Shown here one piece after another: positions 8,086-17,490 of a stretch of 64,000 nucleotides of DNA; position 1 is the first letter of the stretch, and every line of letters begins with the position of its first letter. A program made the position numbers and the translations under genes. A model generated the notes under the pieces. The model saw only the letters and a list, made by a program, of their open reading frames with translations, had not been told where the DNA came from and made no database searches. Origin of the DNA: Planctomycetota bacterium (GTDB taxonomy: Bacteria > Planctomycetota > Phycisphaerae > UBA1845); contig JACQXM010000036.1 in NCBI GenBank assembly GCA_016208685.1, forward strand, positions 1 through 64,000, given 5' to 3'.

Positions 8086-8388
8086 GGCTTGGCCGGGTCT
8101 CTGACGCGGCGTCCAGGCGCCCGTCACGGATGCCCCGCGGCCGTCGCCGGCGGCGCAGGGGTTGCGCCTGGCCGCCACGGCCCGTTGACCGGGCAGGAGC
8201 CTGTTCGTATACTCGCCTTAGTGGTTTCGGTGCGTCTTTGGGACTTCGCGATGGGTCTATACTTTGTCGCCATCATAAAACTGATCGTTTTTCCGGCACC
8301 GTCGTGACCTCCCGATCCCGCCCGAACAGGATGGCTGTTTTGAGCCGAACAGCCGGATGCCCTTTACCCGTTGTGAAGCGGCGTCGGC
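8086..8388. other. Intergenic region, no gene seen
   Basis: No supported gene. TATACT-like hexamers occur near 8209 and 8256 and might belong to a promoter for the kinase gene, but no convincing -35 element accompanies them. Confidence 0.4.
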
Positions 8389-9372
8389 GTGTCCATCGAC
8401 ATTCCCAACTACCGGGCGATTGAGAAACTGGGCGAGGGCGCCCAGACGCGGATCTTCCGCGCGCGCTGCATGCGTACGGGGAAGGATTACGCCGTCAAGG
8501 TAGTCAAGGTGGTCAAGCCGGAGGATATGAGCTTCGTCGACCTGCTTCGGGCGGAGTACGCCATCGGGTCGTCCGTGGACCACCCCGTGATCCGCAAGGT
8601 CTACGAGCTGCGCATCATGCGGCAGCGGCTGCGGGTGCGGGGCGCCATCTTGTTTATGGAGTACGTTCCCGGTGTATCCATGTCGGATCGGGAATTCAGC
8701 CGCTCGCTCGACGAGCTTCTCGGGCTGATGCGCCAGGCGGCGGAAGGCCTGCACGCCATGCACCTCGCCGGATGGGTGCACGCCGATATCAAACCCAACA
8801 ACATCCTGGTGACTCCGGATAATCTGGTGAAGCTGATTGATCTGGGACAAAGCTCGCGCATGCGCGAAGCCAAGACCAGAGTCCAGGGAACGATCGACTA
8901 CATGGCCCCGGAACAGGCGCAGCGTGGCGTGCTGGACCAGCGCACGGACGTCTTCGGCGTGGGGGCGGCGCTGCATCGCGTCGTGGTCGGGCGTCCGGTG
9001 CTCACGGAAATGAACCAGACGGTGAGCCTGCATTCGCAGAGTCTGGTGGGCAAGCGGCTGGAGGAAGTTCGCAAGCCGATGCTGGATGTGCTTCCGACGT
9101 GCGTAGCGCGGCTGATCGACGATTGCTGCAAGGCCGATCCGCACGACCGCATCAGCGACATGCCGGCGCTGGTGGAGCGGATCGAACTTGCCCGGGCGAT
9201 TCTCTCCAAGCACGCCGCCGCCGTTCCCGACGCGCCGCCTCCGCTGGGACTGGAGGATGACGACAGCGCCGAGGACGCGCTCGGCGACGCCATCTTTGAA
9301 CAATTGGGCATACCCGCCGACGGTGACTCCTCGGTCGACATTGAGGACTTCGGCGACCTGCGCGAGGAGTGA
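8389..9372 (+). CDS. Ser/Thr protein kinase, cytoplasmic
   Basis: A 327-residue single-domain Hanks-type kinase without a transmembrane segment. Visible motifs in order: glycine loop LGEGAQTRIF, the ATP lysine in DYAVKVV, catalytic loop HADIKPNNIL (the usual HRD reads HAD but the Asp is kept), metal site IDLGQSS (DLG instead of DFG, Asp kept) and activation-segment end MAPEQ. The substitutions are conservative, so it is probably active. The C-terminal 60 residues are acidic and Pro-rich, probably unstructured. Start is GTG 8389 with a poor ribosome site. No phosphatase, PASTA domain or obvious substrate gene is adjacent. Confidence 0.85.
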   Translation: MSIDIPNYRAIEKLGEGAQTRIFRARCMRTGKDYAVKVVKVVKPEDMSFVDLLRAEYAIGSSVDHPVIRKVYELRIMRQRLRVRGAILFMEYVPGVSMSDREFSRSLDELLGLMRQAAEGLHAMHLAGWVHADIKPNNILVTPDNLVKLIDLGQSSRMREAKTRVQGTIDYMAPEQAQRGVLDQRTDVFGVGAALHRVVVGRPVLTEMNQTVSLHSQSLVGKRLEEVRKPMLDVLPTCVARLIDDCCKADPHDRISDMPALVERIELARAILSKHAAAVPDAPPPLGLEDDDSAEDALGDAIFEQLGIPADGDSSVDIEDFGDLREE

Positions 9373-9952
9373 CGCAGTCGCATCCTTTCCGCTCGGTGAC
9401 AATTTTCTGACATTCGATTTGCCTTCGGCATTTTATCGGTAATAATAGGGACAACAGCGTTTTCGCCGGAGCATTCTGCGTCCCTCTGATGGTACCCGGT
9501 GGAAACGTGCGCGAGGGAAAGTAGTCGCGCGGACCTTGCGTTCTGCGTCGTTGGGTCTACGTGTAGCAGGTATCTCCCCCAGTAGCGCGTTGGACGGCCG
9601 CCGCCGTCCGGAAGGGGCTCGGTGCGCACGCGAAGGCGCGCCGCGCGGGAATCGGCAGATACGGTCCGACGGGTCCGCCTCGTCAGCCCGTAGGCAGGGA
9701 CCGCCGGCCCGTGGGTGTGTGCACAAAGGGCACTCTTCCAGGTGATCGGGACTTGACATAGACGGGAGGGTTCGTCACCCGTGCAGCCGCGTTCGTTTCG
9801 GCGAGGGCGGGGATTTCATGCGCCCTTTTCCCACCGGGCGAACAGGTGCTTTCCAGCAAGGGGAGGGATCGGTCGAGGGGTAGGGAGGTACGGAGCCTGG
9901 GCGGCCTAAGCCGGCGGGCAGCGGCCGTCCAGGCGCCCGTGCATGCGCCCTG
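9373..9952. other. Intergenic region, no gene seen
   Basis: About 580 bases without a supported gene between the kinase and purN. A TTGACA hexamer occurs at 9753-9758 on the plus strand but no plus-strand gene follows. The short minus-strand frame here is Arg/Pro-rich and lacks a ribosome site. Confidence 0.4.
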
Positions 9953-10588
9953 TCAGATGATTGACACCTTGCCGCCTTGCAGACGCAATCGACCCGCCGC
10001 GAACCACTCGATCGCCAGCGGGTAGGCGAGGCACTCTTGTTCGAAGACCCGCGCCGCAAGAGACTCGGCGCTGTCACCGGGCAGAACCGGTACGCGGCGC
10101 TGGAGAATGATGGGGCCGTGGTCGTACTGGTTGTCGCAGAAGTGCACGGTGCAACCGCTCTCGCTTCGCCCCGCCGCGAGCACCGCCTCGTGCACGCGAT
10201 GCCCGAACATGCCGGAGCCGCCGAAGTCCGGCAGCAGCGCCGGGTGGATGTTCATCACCCGCCCCACAAACTCCTCCGGGAACCGCCACAGCGACAAAAA
10301 ACCGGCCATGCACACCAGATCGACGCCGGCCACGGCGGCGGTGATGCGATCCTGAAACTCCTTCGGCGCCAGCCCGGCGCGGTCCACCACTTGCACGTTC
10401 AAACCGCGGTCGCGAGCGCGCTGAACCCCGCGAGCCGCCGCGCGCGAGCAAACCACCACGGCGATCTTCGCCGGCAGCGTGCCGGCCAGGATCCGCTCGT
10501 GAAGATTGAGCAGCGTGCGCCCACCGCCGGAGATCAGGACGCCGAGGTTGAGCGGAGTCGTGGGCATGAGGACACCAAACGGCGTCAT
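9953..10588 (-). CDS. purN: Phosphoribosylglycinamide formyltransferase
   Basis: A protein of about 204-211 residues, normal for PurN, which uses 10-formyl-THF to formylate GAR in purine synthesis. It shows the GAR phosphate loop NLGVLISGGGRTLLNL, the formyl-transfer motif MNIHPALLPDFGGSGMFG with the catalytic His, and the downstream Asp region CDNQYDHGPII. Two ATG starts are possible, 10588 and 10567; the later one (MPTTPLNLG) gives the normal N-terminus. No other purine gene is in the window. It ends about 150 bases from the MATE gene's stop side and reads the same way. Confidence 0.9.
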   Translation of the reverse strand: MTPFGVLMPTTPLNLGVLISGGGRTLLNLHERILAGTLPAKIAVVVCSRAAARGVQRARDRGLNVQVVDRAGLAPKEFQDRITAAVAGVDLVCMAGFLSLWRFPEEFVGRVMNIHPALLPDFGGSGMFGHRVHEAVLAAGRSESGCTVHFCDNQYDHGPIILQRRVPVLPGDSAESLAARVFEQECLAYPLAIEWFAAGRLRLQGGKVSII

Positions 10589-10735
10589 TCCCTCTCGGCA
10601 GCGTCATGCGCTGCGTCACGCACATCCACCTGGATAAGCTCTCCGGCCGACCCGTCCGGCCTTTCGCCATGAGAGGACCGGCCGGAAGGCCGATCGCACC
10701 GCGGGGCGAGTGTGGACCATTAACCCCGCCCCACG

Positions 10736-12151
10736 TCAGGCCGGCGCATCTGCCGCCGACCGGCCGAACAGGTCGATCTTCATCCAGGCCCCACCCTGCC
10801 AGCGCCACCAGAAGAAAGCAGCGCCGAAACCGAGCAACGTGGCCGCCGCCATCCACGGCCCCGTGCTGCCCAGCTCCGGGAACCACGTCGCGGCAAGCCA
10901 ACCGCCGCCGACGATAACCACCCAGTTCATCAGGGTAAACACCACCGAGGGCACGAAGGTGTCCCCCGCGCCGCGCAGTGCCGCGCCGTAGGCGATGGCG
11001 ATGCCGTCGAACAACTGAAACACCGCAGCGCAGAGCATGACCCTGGCCCCGATTCCCATGACCGCCGGATCGTTGTTGAATCGGCCCACCAGCGCTCCAC
11101 CCCACCACGCGTACACGCCGGAGAGCGTGCCCATGTAGGCCAGGCAGACGAACATGGCGAAACGCGCCTCTCGGCGGGCACGGGGCAGGTCGCCGGCGCC
11201 GATGGAATGCCCCACCAGCGAAGTGAGTGCCTGCCCCACGCCGATGGCGGGCATGAATGCCACGCGCATGTACTGCCAGGCGGCGTTGGTGGCGATGAGG
11301 TGCGGCGTGCCGAACTTGGCGCCGATCAGGTAGTTCACGAAGATCGCCCACACCATCACTTCGAACATGGATTGCAGCCCGAAGGGGACGCCGACACGAA
11401 GGAGGTTCCGGATGCGCGACCACGACGGGCGCCAGGTGGCGCGGCAGGCGTAGACGTCCGCGTAGCGCGGGGCAAGCATCGCCAGCGCCAGCCGCAGCGT
11501 GCGGTACATAAGCGCGATGAGCGTTCCCCAGGCGGCGCCGGCCATGCCCAGTTGCGGCAGTCCGAAATAGCCGAAAATCAGTGCCAGGCTGGCCACGACG
11601 TTGACCACGTTGGACTCGATCACCGACCACGTGGCCACCCAGGGTTTGTGAATGCCCACGAAAAACCACGCCAGCCCGTTGGAGGCGATCGTCGGACCGA
11701 TGGTCAGCGCCAACACGTTCAGGTAGGCGAGCTCCAGCGCCTGAACGCCGCGTTCGTGGCCGATGGACGTAATCAACGCGGGCAACACGGGGCGAAACGC
11801 CAGCCCGCACAGCCCCAGCCCCAACGCCAGGTACAGGCTCTGCCAGGGATAGGCGCTGCACTCGGCAAGTTGTCGCTTGCCCAGGGCCTGTGCCGTAAAG
11901 GTGTTCACCATGGCCACCACACCCATGCCCAGCACGGTGTAGGTCCACATGAGCATCTGTGCCGGCAAAATAGCCGCCTGCGCCTCGCCCACGCCCATGA
12001 GGGTGATCATGATGTAGTCGGCGACGTCCATCAGCGCTCGCGAACTGGTGGTCAGCACCACGGGGATGGTCATGGCGATGATGCGCCGTGTTTCGGCGCG
12101 GCGCTGCTGCGCGTCGAGCACCGGCGGCAGATCGAGTTCCTGGATGGACAT
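10736..12151 (-). CDS. MATE-family efflux transporter
   Basis: A 471-residue membrane protein with about twelve hydrophobic helices arranged as two six-helix halves. The MATE hallmarks are visible in the first half (TIPVVLTTSSRALMDVAD) and at the matching point in the second half (GVPFGLQSMFEVMVWA). These transporters expel drugs or metabolites in exchange for Na+ or H+. The start MSIQELDLPP at 12151 is chosen over an in-frame start 19 codons upstream because the extra residues are Pro/Arg-rich and non-hydrophobic. The substrate cannot be predicted. It lies 107 bases from the cyclase-family gene on the same strand. Confidence 0.85.
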   Translation of the reverse strand: MSIQELDLPPVLDAQQRRAETRRIIAMTIPVVLTTSSRALMDVADYIMITLMGVGEAQAAILPAQMLMWTYTVLGMGVVAMVNTFTAQALGKRQLAECSAYPWQSLYLALGLGLCGLAFRPVLPALITSIGHERGVQALELAYLNVLALTIGPTIASNGLAWFFVGIHKPWVATWSVIESNVVNVVASLALIFGYFGLPQLGMAGAAWGTLIALMYRTLRLALAMLAPRYADVYACRATWRPSWSRIRNLLRVGVPFGLQSMFEVMVWAIFVNYLIGAKFGTPHLIATNAAWQYMRVAFMPAIGVGQALTSLVGHSIGAGDLPRARREARFAMFVCLAYMGTLSGVYAWWGGALVGRFNNDPAVMGIGARVMLCAAVFQLFDGIAIAYGAALRGAGDTFVPSVVFTLMNWVVIVGGGWLAATWFPELGSTGPWMAAATLLGFGAAFFWWRWQGGAWMKIDLFGRSAADAPA

Positions 12152-12257
12152 TTTGGTTGGGTCCCGTGGTGCGGCTGGTCCGCGCGGCGCCCTTATACCG
12201 GCGAACAACGTCCGGGGCTAACCGCGGCCGCCCTCGGCGCCGGCTGCCGGCTCGCGC

Positions 12258-12878
12258 TCAGCCGATGGTTCGAAGGATGGCCCGTACCGGGCTGGCGTCG
12301 AACCCCGCGAGCCTGAGCGGCAGAGCGATGAGCTCGTACAGGCCGTCGGGCACGTCGGACAGAACCACGCCTTCGAGGATGGCCATGTCGTGCCTCAACA
12401 CGGCGTGGTGCGCCGGCAGGTCCTTGGAGGTGAACAGATCGATACTGGGCGTGTCGATTCCGATAAGGGTCACGCCGCGTGCGGCCAGAAAGTCGATCAG
12501 TGCCGGCGAACAGGCGGCGAAGTCCTCGTTGAAGCGCGTGGGATCGGGGAAGGTGCCGGTCCGCAGCAGCACGCGCGGGGCGGCAACGGCTGCGTTCAGG
12601 GCGTCCGGCGCGATCCGCGACCCGCGCTCGACGCCAACGCCGATTACCTGGCAGGGGCCCAGGTAGTAGTCCAGGGCCCGTTCGTCGATCGCCGGGGCGT
12701 CGGCGCCGTAGTGGTTCGGACCGTCGGCGTGGGCTCCCAGGTGCACCGTGGCGTGCAACGTGGAGAGCGTGATATTGGCCCCCCGGCGGATGTCGCAAAG
12801 TACCTCGCGCGTGGGCGGCGTGTCTCCCGGCCAAACCTTCAACGCCGGGGTAATGGGCGGCGTAATGTCGTAGATCAT
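12258..12878 (-). CDS. kynB: Cyclase-family hydrolase (kynurenine formamidase type)
   Basis: A 206-residue protein beginning MIYDITPPITPALKVWPGD, the typical start of bacterial KynB. The metal-binding motif HLGAHADGPNHY (H-x-G-T/A-H-x-D-x-P-x-H) is intact, and GIDTPSIDLFTSKDLPAHH matches the second conserved block. The family hydrolyses formamides and related esters; KynB removes formate from N-formylkynurenine in tryptophan breakdown. AGGGG lies 5 bases before the ATG. No other kynurenine-pathway gene (tdo, kynU) is nearby, so substrate assignment is likely but not certain. It is divergent from the Rrf2 regulator gene. Confidence 0.8.
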   Translation of the reverse strand: MIYDITPPITPALKVWPGDTPPTREVLCDIRRGANITLSTLHATVHLGAHADGPNHYGADAPAIDERALDYYLGPCQVIGVGVERGSRIAPDALNAAVAAPRVLLRTGTFPDPTRFNEDFAACSPALIDFLAARGVTLIGIDTPSIDLFTSKDLPAHHAVLRHDMAILEGVVLSDVPDGLYELIALPLRLAGFDASPVRAILRTIG

Positions 12879-13087
12879 CCGACCCCTCCGGTCGCGGCGC
12901 GTCCGATGCTGCGTCACCTTCCGGCGCGCGGCGCAGGTACGGTACGCACGCTGCCACCGCCGGGCAAGCGGAAGGCGGGCCTCGCGGCGACATCGCGCCA
13001 TCCGCGTCAGGGGCTTCGCGGCCGGGACCGCGGAGCGCCTCGGTGGCCAGCGGCGCCAGCGCCCGGCGGCCGGCCACACTCTACAGC

Positions 13088-13120
13088 TTGACAGCCTTGC
13101 AACGCCGATACATCTATAGC
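13088..13120 (+). promoter_or_regulatory. Candidate promoter of the Rrf2-type regulator
   Basis: TTGACA at 13088-13093 and TATAGC at 13115-13120 are separated by 21 bases, which is longer than usual. Promoters controlled by DNA-distorting or overlapping regulators can have long spacers, and Rrf2 proteins often regulate their own genes. The site is 25 bases before the start codon. Confidence 0.35.
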
Positions 13121-13144
13121 GAAGTATGCTGGCCAGGGGGCGGT

Positions 13145-13567
13145 ATGACACGGTCGAGTGAGTACGCCTTACGCGCGTTGATCTACCTTGCCCAGCACCA
13201 GGATGGGCGGCCCATCCCCGGTCGGGAGATCGCCAAAGGCGCCGGAATCCCCGCCAAGTACCTCCAGAAGATTCTCGGCGACCTCACCCGTTGCGGCGTG
13301 CTGGCCGCGTCACCGGGTCGAAAAGGGGGGTTCCGCCTGAGTCGTCCCGCGGAACGCATTCAACTCCTGGAGGTTCTCACGCCCTTCGAGCGCTTCCAGT
13401 TGCGGCGTTGCCCCTTCGGCAACGTGGTGTGCAGCGACGCACACCCGTGCCGGGCGCACCACGAGTGGAAGAAAGTGGTGGAGGCGGAGCAGGGCTTCCT
13501 TCGCGAAATGACGCTGGACGACGTGGCCGAACCGTTAGAGCCGGCCCCCCGCCGTCGCGGGCGGTAA
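13145..13567 (+). CDS. Rrf2-family transcriptional regulator with Cys cluster
   Basis: A 140-residue regulator. MTRSSEYALRALIYLAQH and IPAKYLQKILGDLTRCGVL form the winged-helix domain of the Rrf2 family (IscR, NsrR, CymR). Residues about 88-103 contain RCPFGNVVCSDAHPC, a C-x6-C-x5-C cluster where IscR and NsrR bind an Fe-S cluster, so iron-sulfur, NO or redox sensing is likely. GGGGGCGG precedes the ATG. Possible targets within the window include the sulfate-assimilation genes, but no binding site can be assigned. The last 15 residues are basic and probably disordered. Confidence 0.85.
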   Translation: MTRSSEYALRALIYLAQHQDGRPIPGREIAKGAGIPAKYLQKILGDLTRCGVLAASPGRKGGFRLSRPAERIQLLEVLTPFERFQLRRCPFGNVVCSDAHPCRAHHEWKKVVEAEQGFLREMTLDDVAEPLEPAPRRRGR

Positions 13568-13642
13568 GCAAGCGAGCTAACGGTGCCGCTCCTCTGCCCA
13601 CGATCGCACTACGAGTGCCGTCGCCTCAATTGCTCCGGAAGA

Positions 13643-13798
13643 TCAGGCCCCGCGCATCGCAAGCCCCAGGGGGCCGGCGACGAAGCCGACGACCGATAGA
13701 ACGAGAATCGAAGGCAGGCGCACGCGCCAGGCCAGCCCCTGCGCCAGCGCTCCAAGCGGCACGACAACGACGATCTCGTGAGTCCGGTCGCCCTTCAT
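13643..13798 (-). pseudogene. Truncated N-terminus of a cation:proton antiporter
   Basis: The minus-strand frame from ATG 13798 reads PLGALAQGLAWRVRLPSIL then VLSVVGFVAGPLGLAM and stops at 13643 after 51 residues. The pattern L-x-x-x-A-Q-x-L-A-W-R-x-R-L-P-S-I-L-x-L-x-x-x-G-F-x-A-G-P is the first helix pair of NhaP/Kef-type antiporters (usually more than 400 residues). Nothing antiporter-like continues downstream in any frame, so this is a remnant of a lost ion-exchange gene. It sits directly beside an intact chloride/proton exchanger on the opposite strand. Confidence 0.6.
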
Positions 13799-14077
13799 GA
13801 AAGAAGCCGTGCCGCGCCTGCGGTTGCCTTCGCCCAATGACCGTGCGCGATTCTGCGCCGCCTCGTGCGTTTCTTCCCGCTTTGCGATGGTTGCGGTTCT
13901 GCTCCTTCGGCGCCGAATCTCACGCGCTGGTCCAACAAAATCCCAATCGGCGTCGGCGACAGCTGCCGACTCGTGGGACTCAGTGGAACTCAGCAGCCAT
14001 TTTACCCGCCCGCGTGGAAGCAAATCGAGGCCGAACGGCGAGCCCGCCCCGTTGCGGTGGCAGGTGGATCAGCTAGC

Positions 14078-15688
14078 ATGGCCTTCATGGGCGTCAACTC
14101 GACAAGCCCAACCGCACCCGGATCCGCAACCCACGAGTCGACGCTCTTCGGCAGTGCAGCCCGTGCCCCGCGGCACGTTCATTTCGCGCGCACCGCCGTC
14201 GTCGGTCTGTGTGCGGGACTGTTGGCCGTCGGTTTCCGACGTGGGCTGGCGCTCGCGGAAGCGGCACGGGAAGACCTCCTGGCGGCGCTGCGCGATCACC
14301 CGGCCTGGGGTTGGGCGGTCCTCCCGGTGGTGACAGGTTGTGTCGGCTGCGTCGTCGGATGGGCGACCCAGCGCTTCGCGCCCGAAGCCGCCGGCAGTGG
14401 CATCCCCCACTTAAAGGGTGTGCTGCTCCACCTGCGAACCCTCGGCTGGGCGCGACTCGTCCCGGTGAAGTTCCTGGGCGGGATCGCAGGCATCGGCGCC
14501 GGTCTTTCCTTGGGGCGTGAAGGCCCGACAGTGCAGATCGGTGCCGCCGTCGCCCGCGCGCTCGCGGGTCCGCTGCGTACGCCGGCAGCGGACGTTCCGC
14601 AGCTTTTCTCCGCGGGTGCAGGAGCCGGACTGGCGGCGGCCTTCAACGCCCCGCTGGCCGGGTTGATCTTCGTTGTCGAGGAACTCCAGCGGGAGCTTTC
14701 ATCGCGGACGGCCGGCGGCGCACTGATAGCGACCGTGTGCGCTACCGTCGTCACACAGTGGCTCGCCGGGGACACCCCCGCGTTCGAAGCCCGCGGATTG
14801 TTCCCACTGCCGCTGTCCGCCGTACCCTTGGCGATCGTCATGGGGTTGTTGGGAGGCTTGGGAGGTGTGGTCTTCAACAGATCGCTGCTCGCCACACTCG
14901 GTGGGGTTCAACGGCTGGATCGCATCCCACGGTGGAGTCTGCCTGGCCTGGCAGGCCTTGCCGTCGGTTTGGCCGCCTGGTGGCTTCCTGGCGTTGCCGG
15001 TGGCGGGCACTCAATGGCCGAGCGATTACTGAGCGGTGGGGCTCCGGCGAGCGCCGCCTTCCTGGCGTTGCTGCTGGGAACCAAGCTGTTGGCCACGAGC
15101 ATCAGCTATGGATCCGGGGCGCCGGGGGGCATCTTCGCTCCTATGCTCCTCTTGGGAGCTCTGACGGGCGCGGCATTCATTCGGTTGGTCGAGGTCGCTG
15201 TTGCCTCGCCGCAGTACCAGATCCAGGCGTTTGCAGTGCTGGGAATGGCGGCGTTCTTCGTGGGCTCGGTCCGCGCCCCACTGACCGGCATCGTGCTGAT
15301 CAGCGAACTTACCGGCGGCTACCAGCTTCTCTTCCCGATCTGCGTGGCCAGCCTGGTTGCGTACCTGACCGCCGAGGGTCTGCGGAACCGTCCCATCTAC
15401 GAAGCGCTCCTTGAAGTCGATCTCGCGCGGAGCGGCCACGGCCGATCGCACCCGGAACCACGGAACGTCTACATAGGGGTACAACGCGGCGCTCCGTTGG
15501 CGTATCTGCCTATCGCCAAAGCCGGCCTGCCGCGCGGCTGCCTCATCACCGCCGTGGAACGGAGCGGTTTGACGCTGATACCGAGCGCGGACACCGTGCT
15601 GCTGCCGGGCGATCACATCTCCATCCTCGCGCCCGGCGACCGGCCTGAGGCTCCGCTTGAGATCGTCCGGCTCTGTACCGGACTCTGA
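14078..15688 (+). CDS. ClC-type chloride/proton exchanger with TrkA-C-like domain
   Basis: A 536-residue membrane protein. The ClC selectivity motifs are intact: GSGIPH, GREGPTVQIG (the gating Glu is present) and GSGAPGGIFAP. A Glu pair in FVVEELQREL matches the proton-side glutamate of exchangers, so H+/Cl- antiport is likely rather than a channel. After the last helix, residues about 455-530 resemble a TrkA-C/RCK-C regulatory domain (GLPRGCLITAVERSG, then VLLPGDHISILAPGD). ATG 14078 is chosen over a much longer in-frame extension because the extra residues are not membrane or conserved-like and overlap the antiporter remnant. Confidence 0.9.
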   Translation: MAFMGVNSTSPTAPGSATHESTLFGSAARAPRHVHFARTAVVGLCAGLLAVGFRRGLALAEAAREDLLAALRDHPAWGWAVLPVVTGCVGCVVGWATQRFAPEAAGSGIPHLKGVLLHLRTLGWARLVPVKFLGGIAGIGAGLSLGREGPTVQIGAAVARALAGPLRTPAADVPQLFSAGAGAGLAAAFNAPLAGLIFVVEELQRELSSRTAGGALIATVCATVVTQWLAGDTPAFEARGLFPLPLSAVPLAIVMGLLGGLGGVVFNRSLLATLGGVQRLDRIPRWSLPGLAGLAVGLAAWWLPGVAGGGHSMAERLLSGGAPASAAFLALLLGTKLLATSISYGSGAPGGIFAPMLLLGALTGAAFIRLVEVAVASPQYQIQAFAVLGMAAFFVGSVRAPLTGIVLISELTGGYQLLFPICVASLVAYLTAEGLRNRPIYEALLEVDLARSGHGRSHPEPRNVYIGVQRGAPLAYLPIAKAGLPRGCLITAVERSGLTLIPSADTVLLPGDHISILAPGDRPEAPLEIVRLCTGL

Positions 15689-15815
15689 GGAGAGATGGCG
15701 CGCAAACTCCCTCCGTGATGACCGGACGCGTGGGTGCTCCAGCCCATCCGCCGCCGGTCGCGACGCGGTCGACGGGGGGCGACGTCGCACTGCGGCGCAC
15801 TCTCCGGATCTCGCG

Positions 15816-17174
15816 CTATCCGAGCAAGTCAAACGCAAACACCGGCGAAACGTCCTTCGCGGTGTCGAGGCTCCACGCCCGGTCGAGGATGGTGGCCGTG
15901 GATTTCTCGCTGACGACGCCCTCGGCCATGCGGCGGAACTTGGCGATGACTTCGTCGTCGCTCATGGGGTTTCCCGCGTGCCCGCGGGGGAAATCCACGC
16001 GCAGGTTCGCCCGCGTGCCGTCGGTGCAGGTGATGGTCACGTCGTTGGGAATGCCCTTGGGGTAGCCCTTGTTGAGCTCCGCGTCCTCGACGATCTCCGT
16101 CTTGTCGATCAGGTTCAGCAGCTTGGGGTCGGTCAGGCGGTGTTCGTCGAAGGTGGCGAGGGTCACGTCGCCGTCCACGAGGGCCGCGGCGCAGCAATAG
16201 AACATGGAATGATCCGCGGTCTCCCGTGAGGTGGGGCGGAGCTTCTCCGGCTCGCTGCCGATGATGCTCACCGCCGCCTCGAAGCTCTTGATGTGAATGT
16301 CCTTGATGGTTTTGCCCGCCACCTTGGGGCGCAGTTGCAGGCAGGCGTCGATCGCCGACTGCGAGTGATACTCCGCCGGCCAGTACTTGATGTAGGTCTT
16401 GTCGATCATGAAGTCGCCGCCTTCGCCGAGCACCACGTTACGCACGCCGGGTATGTTAAGCTGCTTCATCAAACCCTTGGGGCCCTCGAAGATCTCGTTA
16501 GGGCCGGTCAGCCCGCGGCGGGCAAGATCGGCGGCGAACACGCCGTTGCGCGCGGCGTTGGAAAAGGCACAGGCCTTCCAGTCGGAAATCTGCCCCGTGC
16601 GCGTCTGCCGCGTGGTGATGTTACACACCCCCGCCAGGCCCAGGGCGTGCTCGAGCTGATCCTCGGAAAGGTCCCACAGCCGGCCGGCCAGCAGCGCCGA
16701 GGAGAGCGCTCCGTAGGTCACGTGATCCCACCCGCCGGCGCGCAGACTCGCGGCGTCGCACAGGCGGCACTGGATCTCGTAACCGATGACGATGGCGGTA
16801 ATCAGGTCCCGTCCCGCCTTGCCCGTGGCCTGGGTCACGGCGACGGCCGCGGGGATGTTGTCCGAGGGGTGCGCCGGCTCCAGGCTCAGGTAGGTGTCGT
16901 TGTAGTCCAGATAGCGCACCATGGCGCCGTTGGCGAAGGCGGCCAAGTCGGGCGTCGTGGCGTGGCGGGTGCCCCAAACCGTTGCCGCCGGCGCCGGTGC
17001 CGTCACCGACATCGCCTTCTCACGGACAACTTTCGACGGGTGCGCGTGGTACGCCCCGAGCGTCGTCGCCAGCGAGTCGATCACCCGGCGTTTGACCTCG
17101 TGGATGGTCTTGGCCGGCAAATCCTCATACCGAAGCTGCTTGGCCCATCGGGCCATGCGTCGTGCGATGGTCAT
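15816..17174 (-). CDS. MmgE/PrpD family protein (2-methylcitrate dehydratase-like)
   Basis: A 452-residue protein of the MmgE/PrpD family, whose members include 2-methylcitrate dehydratase, cis-aconitate decarboxylase and iminodisuccinate epimerase. Family blocks visible: VKRRVIDSLATTLGAYHA, ANGAMVRYLDYNDTYL, EPAHPSDNIPAAVAV (the HPSDN loop carries catalytic residues) and KYWPAEYHSQSAIDA. Start at 17174 has AAGGA 6 bases upstream; the longer in-frame start is rejected. Neighbours give no pathway hint: no citrate synthase or methylisocitrate lyase is nearby. The exact reaction is therefore open. Confidence 0.85.
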   Translation of the reverse strand: MTIARRMARWAKQLRYEDLPAKTIHEVKRRVIDSLATTLGAYHAHPSKVVREKAMSVTAPAPAATVWGTRHATTPDLAAFANGAMVRYLDYNDTYLSLEPAHPSDNIPAAVAVTQATGKAGRDLITAIVIGYEIQCRLCDAASLRAGGWDHVTYGALSSALLAGRLWDLSEDQLEHALGLAGVCNITTRQTRTGQISDWKACAFSNAARNGVFAADLARRGLTGPNEIFEGPKGLMKQLNIPGVRNVVLGEGGDFMIDKTYIKYWPAEYHSQSAIDACLQLRPKVAGKTIKDIHIKSFEAAVSIIGSEPEKLRPTSRETADHSMFYCCAAALVDGDVTLATFDEHRLTDPKLLNLIDKTEIVEDAELNKGYPKGIPNDVTITCTDGTRANLRVDFPRGHAGNPMSDDEVIAKFRRMAEGVVSEKSTATILDRAWSLDTAKDVSPVFAFDLLG

Positions 17175-17490
17175 AGCGTTCCTTATGTTTTGCGATCGCC
17201 TCGCGCCGGGCGCTGGTAATCCACGCCCGGCGGCGACACGACCCTTCAATTCCGCGCCCTGGTTCCAGTCCCGGCCGGCGCTGTGGGACCGGCTTTCCGG
17301 CCGGTCGTCCCGACGCCTGACGAAACGGGCCGTAACCACCGTCAGACCCCATTCGCCAGCCTTCGCGATCGTCGCGGCCGCAAGCCGGTGTGCTATAGTA
17401 ACATACGTTCGGGCGGGTGTTTAGCCGCCCCGCGGCAGCGGCGACATGGGGCGTGCCCGGGGCGGCTCGTCGGGACCGGGGAGGGGCGGG
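17175..17490. other. Divergent intergenic region, possible promoter elements
   Basis: No gene seen. TATAGT at about 17394-17399 is a reasonable -10 for the NHL-repeat gene about 95 bases downstream, but the -35 region is GC-rich and unconvincing. Confidence 0.35.

Noticed and set aside
9433-9759. Small minus-strand frame upstream of purN
   Set aside because: No ribosome site and no coding-like character; its first Cys/His pattern is not a convincing zinc site.
10074-11948. Long minus-strand frame overlapping purN and the MATE gene
   Set aside because: It is an out-of-frame shadow on the same strand; the MATE and PurN frames carry the family motifs.
13865-14077. N-terminal extension of the ClC protein
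   Set aside because: The extra residues are not membrane-like or conserved and overlap a different gene remnant; ATG 14078 fits the family start.
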